Of a DNA stretch of 64,000 nt, positions 1-11,555 are shown one piece after another. The stretch lies in assembly GCA_047967505.1 (NCBI GenBank), contig CM106541.1. One strand, 5' to 3'. The position numbers were made by a program, and so were the translations under genes. The notes under the pieces were generated by a model. The model did no database searches, was not told where the DNA came from, and was given only the letters and a program-made list of their open reading frames with translations. Source of the DNA: Dipteris shenzhenensis. Its lineage: Eukaryota; Polypodiophyta; Polypodiopsida; Gleicheniales. The stretch's first letter is position 1. Every line of letters starts with the position of its first letter.

Positions 1-23
1 AAACTTAAAATCTCACTCATTAT

Positions 24-731
24 TGCTAGATATCAATGCTCCACTCTCATGTAACTACTCGAGAACCAGCTAACTCTACTTGTAAGCCCCCCATATGAGG
101 AGAAGGCATTTGAGTAGCTCGATTATCTGGTAGGTCCTGGTTTGGACACCAGATGGGGGCCATGTGTGGCCTGATGGCTGGACGACTTCAGATAGAGTTG
201 GCACACTGCTAACGAGGCTACATGCAAGTGTGGGAAGGCATTCCTTGACTGATCGCACTAAGGGTAGATGGAGCATTTCTCGGGGTAGCCCTCTCTCAGG
301 TTGCAGGACCCGTTTGGAGCCTCAAATGATCCCGGATGTGGCTCTGGGCCAAATGGAACCGATGCTCTGTTTTGCGCACCAGTTCTATCGTATGGTCGGT
401 GGCCTATTTCGCCGACCCCTAGTCGACCATTTTGGGCGGACTGGGTCGGTCACCCAATTGAGCCTAATCGACTACGACTGGTGGCTATATGAAGCCCATT
501 TCATCACTGGCTATGGCAACCCTGATTCCTTAGCATCCAGCCTCCATCTTCTACTGTTTCCAGCATGCCATCAAAGCTTCTTTCACAGGAGTGCACGATT
601 GGGAGGCAGCGCCATCTATTGTATCAGTTCTACAGTAAACAAATTTTTGATTCTCCATACTATCTTGTTTTCTCTCTTGCGTACGAGATCCTGTTATCTG
701 TTGAGCACAAACGTTGTATTATTTTCTTACA
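24..731 (+). repeat. Copia A 5' LTR
   Basis: This is a 708-bp LTR starting TGCTAGATATC and ending TTACA directly before a primer-binding site. A near-identical copy lies in reverse orientation at 10794-11525. The five bases before it (19-23, ATTAT) match, in reverse complement, the five bases beyond the other LTR (10789-10793). Both LTRs therefore belong to one insertion that was later rearranged. Confidence 0.9.
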
Positions 732-743
732 TGGTATCAGAGC
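732..743 (+). promoter_or_regulatory. Copia A primer-binding site (tRNA-iMet)
   Basis: TGGTATCAGAGC lies directly after the LTR. It is the usual plant Ty1/copia site complementary to the 3' end of initiator tRNA-Met, from which minus-strand DNA synthesis starts. Confidence 0.9.
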
Positions 744-801
744 CTGGACTCTAGCAAGAAGATTTGGTAGTGTGCTTCTGTTTGCGAGCAGATTGTGAGA
801 G

Positions 802-1640
802 ATGGCACAGCCCGCAAGACTGCGAATCCCACCGTTTGGCGAAAGCGAAAAGTTGGACGGCTCTAAATGAAGACCATCCTAAGCGCATACGAGCTTTAGG
901 ACACTGCTACTAGGGTGGATGTGAGGCCGGTTGCGAGACCGGATCCAGCCAATGCAGGACAACAGATAGTACCAACTGCGGATGAGATTCTTGCGTGGAC
1001 AAGAAGAAATGCAGATGTGCTGTGTTCTATTGTCTGCAGTGTTAGTGATTCCATCATGGCATTAATTCAACATGTCACCATAGTGGAGGAGGCATGGACA
1101 GTCTTGAAAAATCAGTACGAGACCACGAATCAGATGCGGATTCAGAATCTGGAGACTCAACTCGCGAACGAGAAGAAGTCTGAGTCTGAGCGATAGAGAA
1201 GTTCATCACCAGGGTGAAGAATCTGTGCGATCAGATGACTGCGATTGGCATCACCATCACCAGCGAGAATCTAGCACGAAGGTACATATAGATTCTCCCA
1301 CCAAAGTACGATGGTCTTGTTATAGTGCTGAATACGCAAAACATAAATCCGCCCCTCAACTTTGAGGATTTCAGTGCGATGCTTCTGGAGGAGGAGATGC
1401 ATCAAAAGACGAGGACTGGAGAAGATTCAGCTTTCTGGACCGGATCAAAGAAAGGTAAGGGTAAGGACTCTGGTAACCCATCTTCTTCTGATGATAAAAA
1501 AAGAAAGAAGAAGATCAAGTGCTTCTATTGAAACAAGGCAGGGCATAAGCAGAATGAGTGCCGAAAGAAGATTGCAAATGAGAAGAATGGAGTAAAGAAA
1601 GAGTCCAGCAACATCGCACAGGCAGTACCAGTACAGCAGT
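802..1640 (+). pseudogene. Copia A gag, decayed
   Basis: The reading starts at ATG 802 (MAQPARLRIPPFGESEKLDG), the typical N-terminus of a copia Gag, whose role is to form the virus-like particle. Stops and frameshifts follow, for example TGA soon after LDGSK and TAG after SESER at about 1194. Recognisable Gag sequence resumes at 915-1196 and 1325-1531. The zinc knuckle survives as CFY-stop-NKAGHKQNEC at about 1522-1560, where the second Cys codon has become TGA. The copy cannot make full-length Gag. It belongs to the same element as the protease/integrase segment just downstream. Confidence 0.8.
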
Positions 1641-2347
1641 TCATCGCAATTGAGGAGATTTGCACGGAGGCAATTCATGTACCTGCTGATGAACCATGGA
1701 TCATTGATAGTGGTGCATCGTGCTACATGACCATTCGGAAGGATTGGTATACCTCTCTACAGTCGATAGGGAATGACATCCTGGTAGCAGTCAGCAATGA
1801 TGCAAAATGTCTAGCACAAGGAAAAGGTATGATTGCTCTCAAGTCAGATGGAGTTGTAAAACAGTTGTCCGATGTTCTTTATGTGCCAGATATCAAGAGG
1901 AACTTGTTGTCCATTTCCGCGATCACGGATCAGGACCTCAAAGTTCAATTTGATAAGAATGGTGCACAGATTATGGATCTTCAAGGGAAGGTCATTGGTA
2001 AAGGTACATGGTGCAACAACATTTATGAACTCTCAGCTTTCAGTGCTCAAGCAGATGTGAAGAACACTAAGCTGTGGCATGAGAGGTTCGTTCATTTAAA
2101 CCTTAGTTCTTTGAAGGAGATGCATAAAAGTGGAATGATTGCAGACCTACCAGAAATTTCAGATCTGCCCGATGTATGTGAAGCTTGCATGATGGGCAAG
2201 CAGCATCGGCATCCCTTTCCTAAAGAGGCTAGTAGGGCAAAGGCTCCTCTAGAGCTCATTCACACGGACCTCTGTGGAAAGATGGAGACAGAAGCTTTGG
2301 GTGGTTCCCACTACTTCATGACGATGATCGATGACTACAGTAGAAGG
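1641..2347 (+). pseudogene. Copia A protease and integrase N-terminal part
   Basis: One open stretch carries the aspartic protease motif DSGAS (codons at 1706-1720), the GAG-pre-integrase zinc region (LWHERFVHLN, then CEACMMGKQHRHPF) and the start of the integrase core (LIHTDLCGKM, then HYFMTMIDDYSR). The catalytic core stops after DDYSRR at 2347, where sequence of gag-only family B begins abruptly. The missing remainder of the integrase (YFLKTKDEAFSRFKEWH onward) is at 13983-13039 on the opposite strand. The protein would cut the polyprotein and insert cDNA, but this copy is broken. Confidence 0.88.
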
Positions 2348-4034
2348 GGTCGCCATTCTCCAAACAGCGCATTTTTTTGTCATTCTTCTGTTGCAAAATA
2401 CAACCTGCCTGCTACACCATTGCTCGAGCCCTCTTAGGAGTAGACGGGCGACCTCAAGACGAACATTTTGAGTCACTTTGCAACCCATTTGTTTCAATAA
2501 CGAAGGAGAAAACGTCAAAACATAGGTTCAACCTAAACAGCACACCATTTTGCCCAACCTCTATGCTGGATCTTCTTTGGTATATGAGCTTTCTTTTGCC
2601 TCAAAAAGCCCTATTTTCTTTGCTTTGAAGAGTGAGATACAATCCCTCCAAGTTCAGGCCTCTGTTTTGGATAGTTTTGACAACGTTATGAGTATGATGC
2701 TACATTAGATGCTACTTTAGCATTTCTAAGATTTTAAAGTATTGAAAAGCATAAGTGCAACTGTGGCTACAACTTTCTTTTAAGTTGCTATACCTGGATT
2801 TGCTTGGAATACTTTCATTTAGTCACCTCTATGAAGCATGCAAGTGAAAGCATCATTGATTTGTAGTATGGATTTTGGTTGCAAGCCTTTGCTACTCTAA
2901 ATGCTTGTTTTTTGAAGCTCTTCAACTCTTTCTAGCCTTGTAAGAGAGTAGACATTGCCCATTCTAGGTTAGACCCTCTCATGGCTACCATCTTGAATAT
3001 GGATAAGTTCAATGGTAAGGTCTTTCACACATGGCAAATGAAGGTTAAGTTTGCATTGATGAGGGAAAACCTCTGGGGGCTTGTCAAACCATCTTCAGCT
3101 TCTTCTTCAACAGCCTCCAATGCTGGACAACAATCCTCAGCTCCGACACGCCTGGCAAGAGATCGTGCTAGAGAGGAGAAAGCCTATGGCATCATTGCTC
3201 TTGGCTTAGGAGATGACTATATTCATCACATCTCTGATTTGGAGTCTCCTTCATAAGCTTGGCAGAAGCTTGACATTATTTTTGGTGCTAGCTCTCACAT
3301 CTCAAAATTGTCACTTAAGATTGCTTTCTTTGAATTAAAGATGGTTAGTGGCACTCCTTTGTCTACCCATGTCAATTACATGAGGAGCCTCATGACTCAA
3401 CTTGCCTCTATCAACTCTCCAATCACTACAGATGATGCAATGGTAGTGTTGCTCAAGAGTATGCCTGAAGATTATGATCATGTTGTTACCACTTTGAAAA
3501 ATCTTCCTAATCCTAATTTTGAAGGTCTTATTTCTGCTCTTCAAGAAGAAGAAAGGCGCATTGTACTTTGGAGAGGCAATGACACAGCCTATGCCATAAA
3601 AATCTAGAATGGCAAGTTTTCACCTTGCAAACATTGTGGGAAAACTAAACACCTCTCAAAAGACAGCTTCAAGATCAATCCTTGCAAACACTTTGGCAAA
3701 AACAATCACCATGAAAAGTTTTGTAGAGCCAAAAAGGAAGCAACTTCAAAGTTAGAAACTGCCAATCTACTTTCAGTTGATGTGCCTCCACAAGATGAGG
3801 CATCCTATGAAGAATATGCTTTTTAAATCATCTCCATGTATGCTCTAGATTTCTCTTTTTGTTGAGTCAAGGTACTCAGCCTGGATAGTCCTCCAAAATG
3901 AATGAAATAAAGTATTGTGTTTTTTTGTAAACACCTATGGTCACCATATGATGTAAGCCATGTGTACCTGTTTTTGCTCCATGGTACCTCCTACAGACAT
4001 TGTGTGCATGCACATGCAAGGGAGATAACCATTG
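2348..4034 (+). mobile_element. Truncated gag-only LTR element, family B copy 1
   Basis: This 1.69-kb block is a close copy of 5437-7104, the internal part of the complete element at 4920-7556. It lacks both LTRs and the leader. It abuts copia A at 2347 and the LTR remnant of element C at 4034, where the two sequences share the bases TTG. Abrupt edges without target duplications suggest that it arrived by rearrangement rather than integration. Confidence 0.85.
2981..3836 (+). pseudogene. gag of gag-only element B, copy 1
   Basis: ATG 2981 begins MATILNMDKFNGKVFHTWQM, a Gag of the copia type (UBN2-like capsid region). It is followed by LMTQLASINSP and LLKSMPEDYDHVV. Two knuckle-like motifs come near the end: CKHCGKTKHLSKDS, which lacks the last Cys, and CKHFGKNNHHEKFC, which lacks the second. 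The frame ends SYEEYAF. There are in-frame stops after ESPS (TAA, 3254-3256) and after AIKI (TAG, 3605-3607). No protease, integrase or RT follows, so the element is gag-only. The second stop is shared with copy 2 at 6087-6929. Confidence 0.85.
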
Positions 4035-4099
4035 ATCTTTTGCTAATTCCATGTTGCACTAAGAGAGCAAGATCCGCACTTTCACATGGTATCAGAGCC
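4035..4099 (+). repeat. Element C: LTR 3' end and primer-binding site
   Basis: Only the last 52 bp of the LTR remain (4035-4086, ending TTTCACA), followed by TGGTATCAGAGCC at 4087-4099. The complete LTR of this family is at 16044-16386 on the - strand. The LTR is truncated on its left by the family B block. Confidence 0.8.
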
Positions 4100-4919
4100 T
4101 AGGTCTTGCTCTCATAGCCTAAGTTTTTAGTTCATTGTCTCTTCATCAGGATTGTTCATGTTCTTCTCGTTCTTAGAGATGAAAATCTTGAGAATGTGCT
4201 TCCTAGAGTGTTCTTATTGAGGTTTTGAGATAGAGAGGAGAACCATGACATGGCAAAGCATCTTGCAACAACAACGGGTTACATCAAGTGATCTCCCTTG
4301 ATCCAAAGAAGCAATCACGACACACAAGCAACACCAAGCGGAGAAAGGCTATTGTCGATGCTACTGAGCGTTGCAGCTGTCGGTGAAGTAGATCCAGAAT
4401 CGTCATCCATAATGGGCACAAGATAGCTACTATGTAACCTTCATTCCTCGCTGCTGCCATGTTAGTATCTCCTGCTGTATAACCTCTAAGCGAAGGTCTG
4501 GAAGATGTAGAAGAGGAGGAAGAGAGAGAAACATCTAGTTAGTGAGGCTAAAGGAAAAGTCTTGCAGCTGAATGGTAGAGACTGTTGGTGAGGAGTATCC
4601 ACCATAGCCACAGAATAGTTCGGTCAAAGCTCTTTTCATACTTGGCCGAAACGATTTGCATTTGTGTTCTATTTTTTCCAGAGGTTTCTTTGCTGGCTAG
4701 GAGTATCAAGCAAACTCATAAGCAACACCTTGTGGGAGCGATCTTCAAGGTACATCATTGAGCATCAGAGGAGAAGCATATAAGCAAGCGAGGGCAGAAT
4801 GACAAACACGAAATTGGTGGTGGAGGTGCTACGAACTTATCACCAAAGGATGGGGAAGGATCAGCGAGTCTGTATGTGGAGGTGACCTTCGACTCGCAGA
4901 GGTTGAGGATGAAGACAAA
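4100..4919 (+). mobile_element. Element C leader, no recognised protein
   Basis: This internal sequence of element C follows its primer site and continues at 7562 after the B insertion. I see no intact ORF and no retroviral domain. It is repeated in reverse at 15207-16031. Having LTRs and a primer site but no recognisable gag or pol, it looks like a non-autonomous LARD/TRIM-like element. The last five bases (4915-4919, ACAAA) are the target site of element B. Confidence 0.6.
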
Positions 4920-5205
4920 TGATGGGATATCTCAAGGTGTGCCCCAGGCACACCTTAGTTTCTATGTGTGTGTGCTAGAGGCACAGTTAGGTGCCCATAA
5001 GCACTGTTAGTGGTGGTAGAAGCCACATAGGATGATTGAGAGAATCTAGGAGCAGATTGAGGAGATGATTGTGGAGCTCAGAGGTCATCAGTGATGTCAG
5101 TGATCATGTAAGAGGTGCCTACATAAGGACCTCACCTTTCTTCATTCCATAAGCAAGAATTCTCAGTTTGTGTTCACTCCATGCTTTCCTTTTAGTTCAC
5201 CAACA
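4920..5205 (+). repeat. Element B 5' LTR
   Basis: A 286-bp LTR directly followed by the primer site. It is present again at 7269-7556, and in reverse at 14758-15206, where the copy carries an internal 160-bp duplication. Confidence 0.92.
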
Positions 5206-5217
5206 TGGTATCAGAGC
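5206..5217 (+). promoter_or_regulatory. Element B primer-binding site (tRNA-iMet)
   Basis: TGGTATCAGAGC lies immediately after the LTR end CCAACA. Confidence 0.9.
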
Positions 5218-6086
5218 ACTTTGATCCTCCTTGAGCCCACTTGTGCCACATCATCTTCTTCTTCTCCATCTTCTTCTTCTTCATCTTCACCATTTCTTCC
5301 ATTTTCTCCCAAATCTTGCTAAAGCTTGTTCTCTCTCGGTTCTCTTCCATTCTCCAAGCCCTTCCTGTTGGAGATACCCCTCATTTGGGCAAACTTCCAC
5401 CTATAAGAAATTGAAGAAAAGACATCTTTGCTGGTTGCCATTCTCTAAACAACGCATTTTTTCGTCATTCTTCTGTTGCAAAATACAACTTGCCTGCTGC
5501 ACCATTGCTCGAGCCCTCTTAGGAGTAGAGGGGCGACCTCAAGACGAACATTTTGAGTCACTTTGTAGCCCATTTTTTTTAGTAACGAAGGAGAAAACAT
5601 CAAAACATAGGTTCAACCTCCAACAACTCCCCTGGGCAAAACAGCATGCCATTTCGCCCCACCTCTATGCTGGATCTTCTCTCTGGTATATGAGCTTTCT
5701 TTTGCCTCAAAAAGCCCTATTTTCTTTGCTTTGAAGAGTGAGATACAATCCCTCCAAGTTCAGGCCTCTGTTTTGGATAGTTTTCACAAGGTTATGAGTT
5801 TGATGCTACATTAGATGCTACTTTAGCATTTTTGATATTTTAAAGTATTGAAAAGCATCAGTACAATTGTGGCTACAACTTTCTTTTAAGTTGCTATACC
5901 TGGATTTGCTTGGAATACTTTCATTTAGTCACCTCTATGAAGCATGCAAGTGAAAGCATCATTGATTTGCAGTATGTATTTTGGTTGCAAGCCTTTGCTA
6001 CTCTAAATGCTTGTTTTTTGAAGCTCTTCAACTCTTTCTAGCCTTGTAAGAGACTAGACACTGCCCATTCTAGGTTAGACCCTCTC

Positions 6087-6929
6087 ATAGCTACCATCAT
6101 GAATATGGATAAGTTCAATGGTAAGGGCTTTCACACATCGCAGATGAAGGTTAAGTTTGCATTGATGAGGGAAAACCTCTAGGGGCTTGTCAAACCAACT
6201 TCAACTTCTTCTTCAATAGCCTCCAATGCTGGAGAATCCTCAACTCTGACACGCCCGTCAAGAGATCCTGCTAGAGAGGAGAAAGCCTATGGCATCATTG
6301 CTCTTGCCTTAGGAGATGACTATATTCATCACATCTCTGATTTGGAGTCTCCTTTAGAAGCTTGGCAGAAGCTTGACATTATTTTTGGTGCTAGCTCTCA
6401 CATCTCAAAATTGTCACTTAAGATTGCTTTCTTTGAATTAAAGATGGTTAGTGGCACTCCTTTGGCTACCCATGTCAATTACATGAGGAGCCTCATGACT
6501 CAACTTGCTTCTATCAACTCTCCAATCACTATAGATGATGCAATGGCAATGTTGCTCAAGAGTATGCCTGAAGATTATGATCATGTTGTTACCACTTTGA
6601 AAAATCTTCCTAATCCTAATTTTGAAGGTCTTATTTCTACTCTTCAAGAAGAAGAAAGGCACATGGTACTCCGAAGAGGCAATGACACAGCCTATGCCAT
6701 AAAAATCTAGAATGGCAAGTTTTCACCTTGCAAACATTGTGGGAAAACTAATCACCTCTCAAAAGATAGCTTCAAAATCAATCCATGCAAACACTGTGGC
6801 AAAAACAATCACCATGAAAAGTTTTGTAGAGCCAAAAAGGAAGCAACTTCAAAGTCAGAAACTGCCAATCTACTTTTAGTTGATGTGCCTCCACAAGATG
6901 AGGCATCCTATGAAGAATATGCTTTTTAA
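6087..6929 (+). pseudogene. gag of gag-only element B, copy 2
   Basis: This is a second copy of the B Gag. The expected start codon at 6087 is ATA, not ATG; the next ATG in frame (6099) begins MNMDKFNGKG. The capsid-like part is followed by two knuckles: the first (CKHCGKTNHLSKDS) lacks its last Cys, and the second (CKHCGKNNHHEKFC) is complete. The frame ends SYEEYAF. In-frame TAG codons fall at 6181-6183 (ENL-stop-GLV) and after AIKI at about 6707. The latter stop is shared with copy 1, so it predates their split. Confidence 0.86.
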
Positions 6930-7268
6930 ATCATCTCCATGTATGCTCCAGATTTCTCTTTTTGTTGAATCAAGGTACTCAGCCTGGATAGTCCTCCAAA
7001 ATGAATGAAATAAAGTATTGTGTTTTTTTGTAAACACCTCTAGTCACCAATGGTAGCTTCTGCAGACATTGTGTGCATGCACATGCAGGGGAGATAACCA
7101 TTGGAAGGTCTTTTGTATCCCTTTTGTTTACTTCACACCCTTGGGAACCCCTTGCTAGCATGAGAACCTAGCCATAGATTTATCCTTGACCACCATGAGA
7201 TGGCATGAGAAACTATGAGACTAGATGTATCCTTGACATAGCTTGAGGCATTCCTTTGAGGGGGTTTA

Positions 7269-7556
7269 TGATGGGATATCTCAAGGTGTATGCCCCAGGC
7301 ACACCTTGGTTTCTATCTGTGTGTGCTAGAGGCACAATTAGGTGCCCATAAGCACTGTTTGGTGGTGGTAGAAGCCACATGGGATGATTGAGAGAATCTA
7401 GGAGCAGATTGAGGAGATGATTGTGGAGCTCAGAGGTCATTAGTGATGTCAGTGATCATGTAAGAGGTGCCTACTAAGGACCTCAACTTTCTTCATTCCA
7501 TAAGCAAGAATTCATAGTTTGTGTTCACTCCATGCTTTGCTTTCAGTTCACCAACA
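7269..7556 (+). repeat. Element B 3' LTR
   Basis: A 288-bp LTR preceded by a purine tract and followed by the ACAAA target duplication. Confidence 0.92.
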
Positions 7557-7561
7557 ACAAA

Positions 7562-7941
7562 AGCCAAGGAGGAACTGCAGTTTCATCAATGCAAGCTCCT
7601 ACGGCTCCCTCAACTACACAAAAGGCCATGCCTCTACCTACCAAACAATCAACCTATCAGAGCCAATGGGCTCTCTACTAAGAAGCTACTCCAAACAAAC
7701 GACTCAACGGCCTCTTGACTTAGATGCCTCTCTGCATCGAATGGGTCTCCAAGCACCTCTACATGACCTCGCCACACAGCCATCCTCCCACAGCATGCAA
7801 AAGACTCTGCAACGCCCGGGTCCTTCAATGACGAGAATGACGAGGACTCAAATTCACGATCGATGTGTCTATGCCGCCTCAGGATGCATTTCTGCTACCG
7901 TTTCTTCCCGCAACCTTAGCCTACAAGGCTTTAAATCCTAG
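7562..7941 (+). mobile_element. Element C internal sequence, right of the B insertion
   Basis: Element C continues here after the B insertion. Short frames rich in Pro, Thr, Ser and Gln are present, broken by stops. They could be a decayed Gag N-terminus or non-coding, and no motif decides between these. Confidence 0.4.
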
Positions 7942-10788
7942 GTTAGATTATTTAACCAACGTAGATTAAAATCTACCATGATTAAGTTTATTTAGCCTTC
8001 AATTAGCTAAGTTTGGTTAGGTGAAAATGCCATCTCATCATAAGTGCCAACTAAGCCTAAAAATCAATCTTTTTTCAATCTTTCTCAAAGAATCGCATTT
8101 AGTAGCTCCTTCTAAGCTCGAAACACCTTGCATCATTCATGGTTCATCCAGAACAATGATTGCCTCAAATTTCTTTATGAAAATGATTTGATATCGCAAC
8201 AAAATCTTAGATCAGAGAAGAAGTGATGTGATTTGAATGAAAAGTAGCCAAGATAGAGCAAGAAGAAGGTAGAGTGAATCTCCTTCAAAAATATTGAAAG
8301 TTTTGCAAGAATGAGAGTAAAATGGGAGGAAAATAAAGTGAAGAAGGGAAATGATGAGATTTTGGCATGAGATTCCATCCCATGATAGGAAGAACAGAGA
8401 GGAAAGCTTCTCCCTCAAAAGAAAGGAGTAGATTTAAAAATAGGGTTGGAGCAAGAGAACTTCAAAATGGATCTCAGAAATGAGGGAGAGGAAAGAGGAA
8501 TGAGAAAGAATGAAAGGATGTGGTAGTTGGGATGGGAGAATATGGTTTTAGGACAAATGGTACAAGTTTGGTTGAGAGACTAGGTTTTTCAATTTGGTTA
8601 TTGTTCAAAAACGTGATCAGAGAGTGGAGGCAACAAGTCGGAATCCTATTGCATCAAACTTTGGACCTTTAAATAAAGAAATAGAAAAGTCAAGCCATTT
8701 CCAATAGTCTATTGCCCTCTACTATCCAATACTTTACTCAGTTTTAGTCACCTTATCCTTCCATGTCACTAGCCCAAGGGCTCTCTTATAGGGCCCCTTT
8801 TTGAGTCTAAATTTTTTGTAATGGGTACTTGGCCTAGTCACTAGTGTATCCCTTTCCCATTAAACCTCTCAATAGATGAGCAATTTACCAATTGAGTTCT
8901 TTTAATATTGGCAATGTCTAATTGCATACAATGCTCTTGATGTGTGAGCACATATTTCTAAAAAATCATTCATGTTTCCTTTTGGGATCATATGCAATCA
9001 AAAGTTATGCCTTGTTGAAATGATCAAGAAGAACGATTAAAATGATTCTGTGGCATTATGTGATCACATGATGTGATCACATGGTAGTGTGTGTTTACAT
9101 GCTACTTACAAAAATGTGCCTATGTAGTGGTGTACCTATGAAGCATGGTGCATATGTGGACTATGTGTTCACATGCAAAATAATGATTGTGCTTAACAAG
9201 AAGTTATGATGTTACATGTGTTTGTACCATGTGGCAATGTGCTGACTATTAGGCTATCATTTGGCAATGATAATGTGCCACTACCACATGCTTGCTAAGG
9301 TTGTAGCCTAGTGACATAACATCTATTGCTAATGATGTGGTAGGTTGGCACATGATTGTTGACTATTTGACACATGGTAGCCAGTTGACCTAACTCTAAC
9401 CTTATCTAAAACCTGCACGTGGCTAGCTAATTATATGAAGGGCTGTGAAGAGTGTGGAGATGAATACATTTGAAGGAGGAGAAGAAAACGAGATGGCAAT
9501 GGTGCCATATATAGATGTGTTATCCGAGTGTTTTCACATCACATCTACCTTTGCTGTTGTGTTGCCTGTGCTTGAGGAGTTGTAGCTTTAGTTGTAGTTG
9601 ATCCCGTTTGTTTGTAGTTGTAACTTGTAGCTCTTTCTCGCTTTTCTTTCACTGTGTGTCGATCGAGGTTCTTGGTTTTTTTGGATTTGTTTTGGTGGGT
9701 TATTGTGTGTTTCTATTATCTACGTTGTGTATCCCACATTGTGTCCATTAAGTTGTTTGTCTATTGGTTAATTGCTTTGCATGTGTTGTCTGTAGATGTG
9801 TGTGTAGAACTTGTTGGTCTATTGCTCGTCTCTTGTGCTTTTGCATTGCATTGGCAGCTTGATCTACGTTAAGCTCGACATTAGCCATTAGGGGAATTTG
9901 GTACTAAAAAGGACCTCATAAGGAGTGGATTAGCGAAATGGATCAACAACTAACAAGGCCTATAGAAGGCCCCATCAGCCCCATATGGGGACAAAAGAGT
10001 ACATCCATAGGGAGTAATAGAAAATGACAATAAAATCATGCAAACGATAATACAACTTCATTTTTGATTTTTTAAAATACATTTTTCACAAACTATGGAG
10101 ACAAAATACACAATCTTATGTAGAACATCTTTTTATAATAACTACTTTTGTGGGAAAAAAATTAGTTGCATCTTACTCTAATACACATTTAAACGTCCAA
10201 TATTATGAATTAAAAAAAGTATTCTAACCTACAATTTGGAAAACAACTAATTATAAAGGAGAAGAATCTCTTCTATTCAACTAGGAAAGTCCTTCAACCT
10301 TTTTATTTTTCCAAAAAAATTTAGCTCAAATCCATACACAAGAATTTCTATACCTTGCAGTTTAAACATTTCCAGACATTGATGAATTTCACTTTTATTT
10401 TATTTTTGCCTTTATTTGAGCATCTTCCAATCATACTTTCCCTTGAACACTTTTGTTGAAAGAGTTTTATACCAATGTACTTCCATAGAAGTAACAATGT
10501 TGCCCTTAACTATAAGTTCCATACCAATACATGTTTCCAAAATGCATGCTATACATAGTGTGCTATCCATAAGCCTAAAGGAATGCATTGTCTTTAAAAA
10601 ATCCTATATTTTTATACAATGTTAGTCCAATTCTTGAATTTATCTCATTTTGATATTCATAGAGGTAGTTATATGGAGTTCATGGCCATAGAAGAGGTTT
10701 ATTAAAAGTAAACATGTTTTTAGATTTAAAATTTAATTAAAGATGTCTATCATCTTATATTATTTGGATTAAATGGTTCGATTTTGAT
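7942..10788. other. AT-rich stretch, no gene recognised
   Basis: No supported coding region, RNA gene or LTR pair was found. A possible promoter-like CCATATATAG lies near 9509. The sequence near 9890-9960 has a vaguely LTR-border look that I could not confirm. In the inversion model this is the original right-hand flank of copia A, now reversed. Confidence 0.5.
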
Positions 10789-10793
10789 ATAAT

Positions 10794-11525
10794 TATAAGA
10801 AAATAATACAATGTCTATGCTCAACAGATAACAAGATCTCGTACGCAAGAGAGAAAACAAGATAGTATGGAGAATCAAAAATTTGATTACTGTAGAACTG
10901 ATACAATAGATGGCGCTGCCTCCCAACCGTGCGCTCCTGTGAAAGAAGCTTTGATGGTGTGCTGGAAACAGTAGAAGACGGAGGCTGGATGCTAAGGAAT
11001 CAAGGTTGCTGTAGCCAGTGATGAAATGGGCTTCACGAGCTTGCTCTTATATAGCCACTAGTCATAGTTAGTTAGGCTCAATTGGGTGACCGACCCAGTC
11101 CGCCCAAAATGGCCGACTGGGGTTCGGTCTCGAAATAGGCCACTGACCATACGATAGAACCGGTGTGCAAAACAGAGCAACTAACCTTCGGTCTCCGTTT
11201 GGCCCAGAGCCATCTGAGATCATCTGAGGCTCCAAATGGGCCCCACAACCCGAGAGTGGGCTGCCCTGGGAAATGCTCCATCTACCCGCAGTGCGGTCGA
11301 TCAAGGGATGCCTTCCCACACTTGCATGTAGCCTAGTTGTTAGTGTGCCAACTCTATCTGAACCCATCTAGCCATCAAGCCACACATGGCCCCCATCTGG
11401 TGTCCAAACCAGGACCTACCGAATAACCGAGCTACTCAAATGCCTTCTCATCATATGGGGGGCTTACAAGTAGAGTTAGCTGGTTCCCACATAGTTACAT
11501 GAGAGTGGAGCATTGATATCTAACA
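10794..11525 (-). repeat. Copia A 3' LTR (inverted half)
   Basis: Read on the - strand, it starts TGTTAGATATC after the purine tract AGGGGGGG and runs 732 bp to a mutated TATA end at 10794. It matches the LTR at 24-731. The outer flank 10789-10793 (ATAAT) is the reverse complement of ATTAT at 19-23. Confidence 0.9.
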
Positions 11526-11555
11526 CCCCCCCTCAATGTCCACCTGCAAGTGAAC

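Larger units (their letters stand above)
4920..7556 (+). mobile_element. Complete gag-only LTR retrotransposon B (TR-GAG-like)
   Basis: The element is 2,637 bp. It has LTRs at 4920-5205 and 7269-7556 (start TGATGGGATATC, end CCAACA), a primer site, a gag ORF, and a purine-rich tract (TTGAGGGGGTTTA) before the 3' LTR. It is flanked by ACAAA at 4915-4919 and 7557-7561. There is no protease, integrase, RT or RNase H between the LTRs, so it must have moved with enzymes supplied in trans. This architecture matches the plant class called TR-GAG. The target is element C. Confidence 0.93.

Noticed and set aside
5231-5734. 167-codon frame rich in Leu and His after the B primer site
   Set aside because: It covers the CT/TTC-rich leader of element B and runs into non-gag sequence. 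It shows no domain, and the equivalent leaders in F and G are not open in this way.
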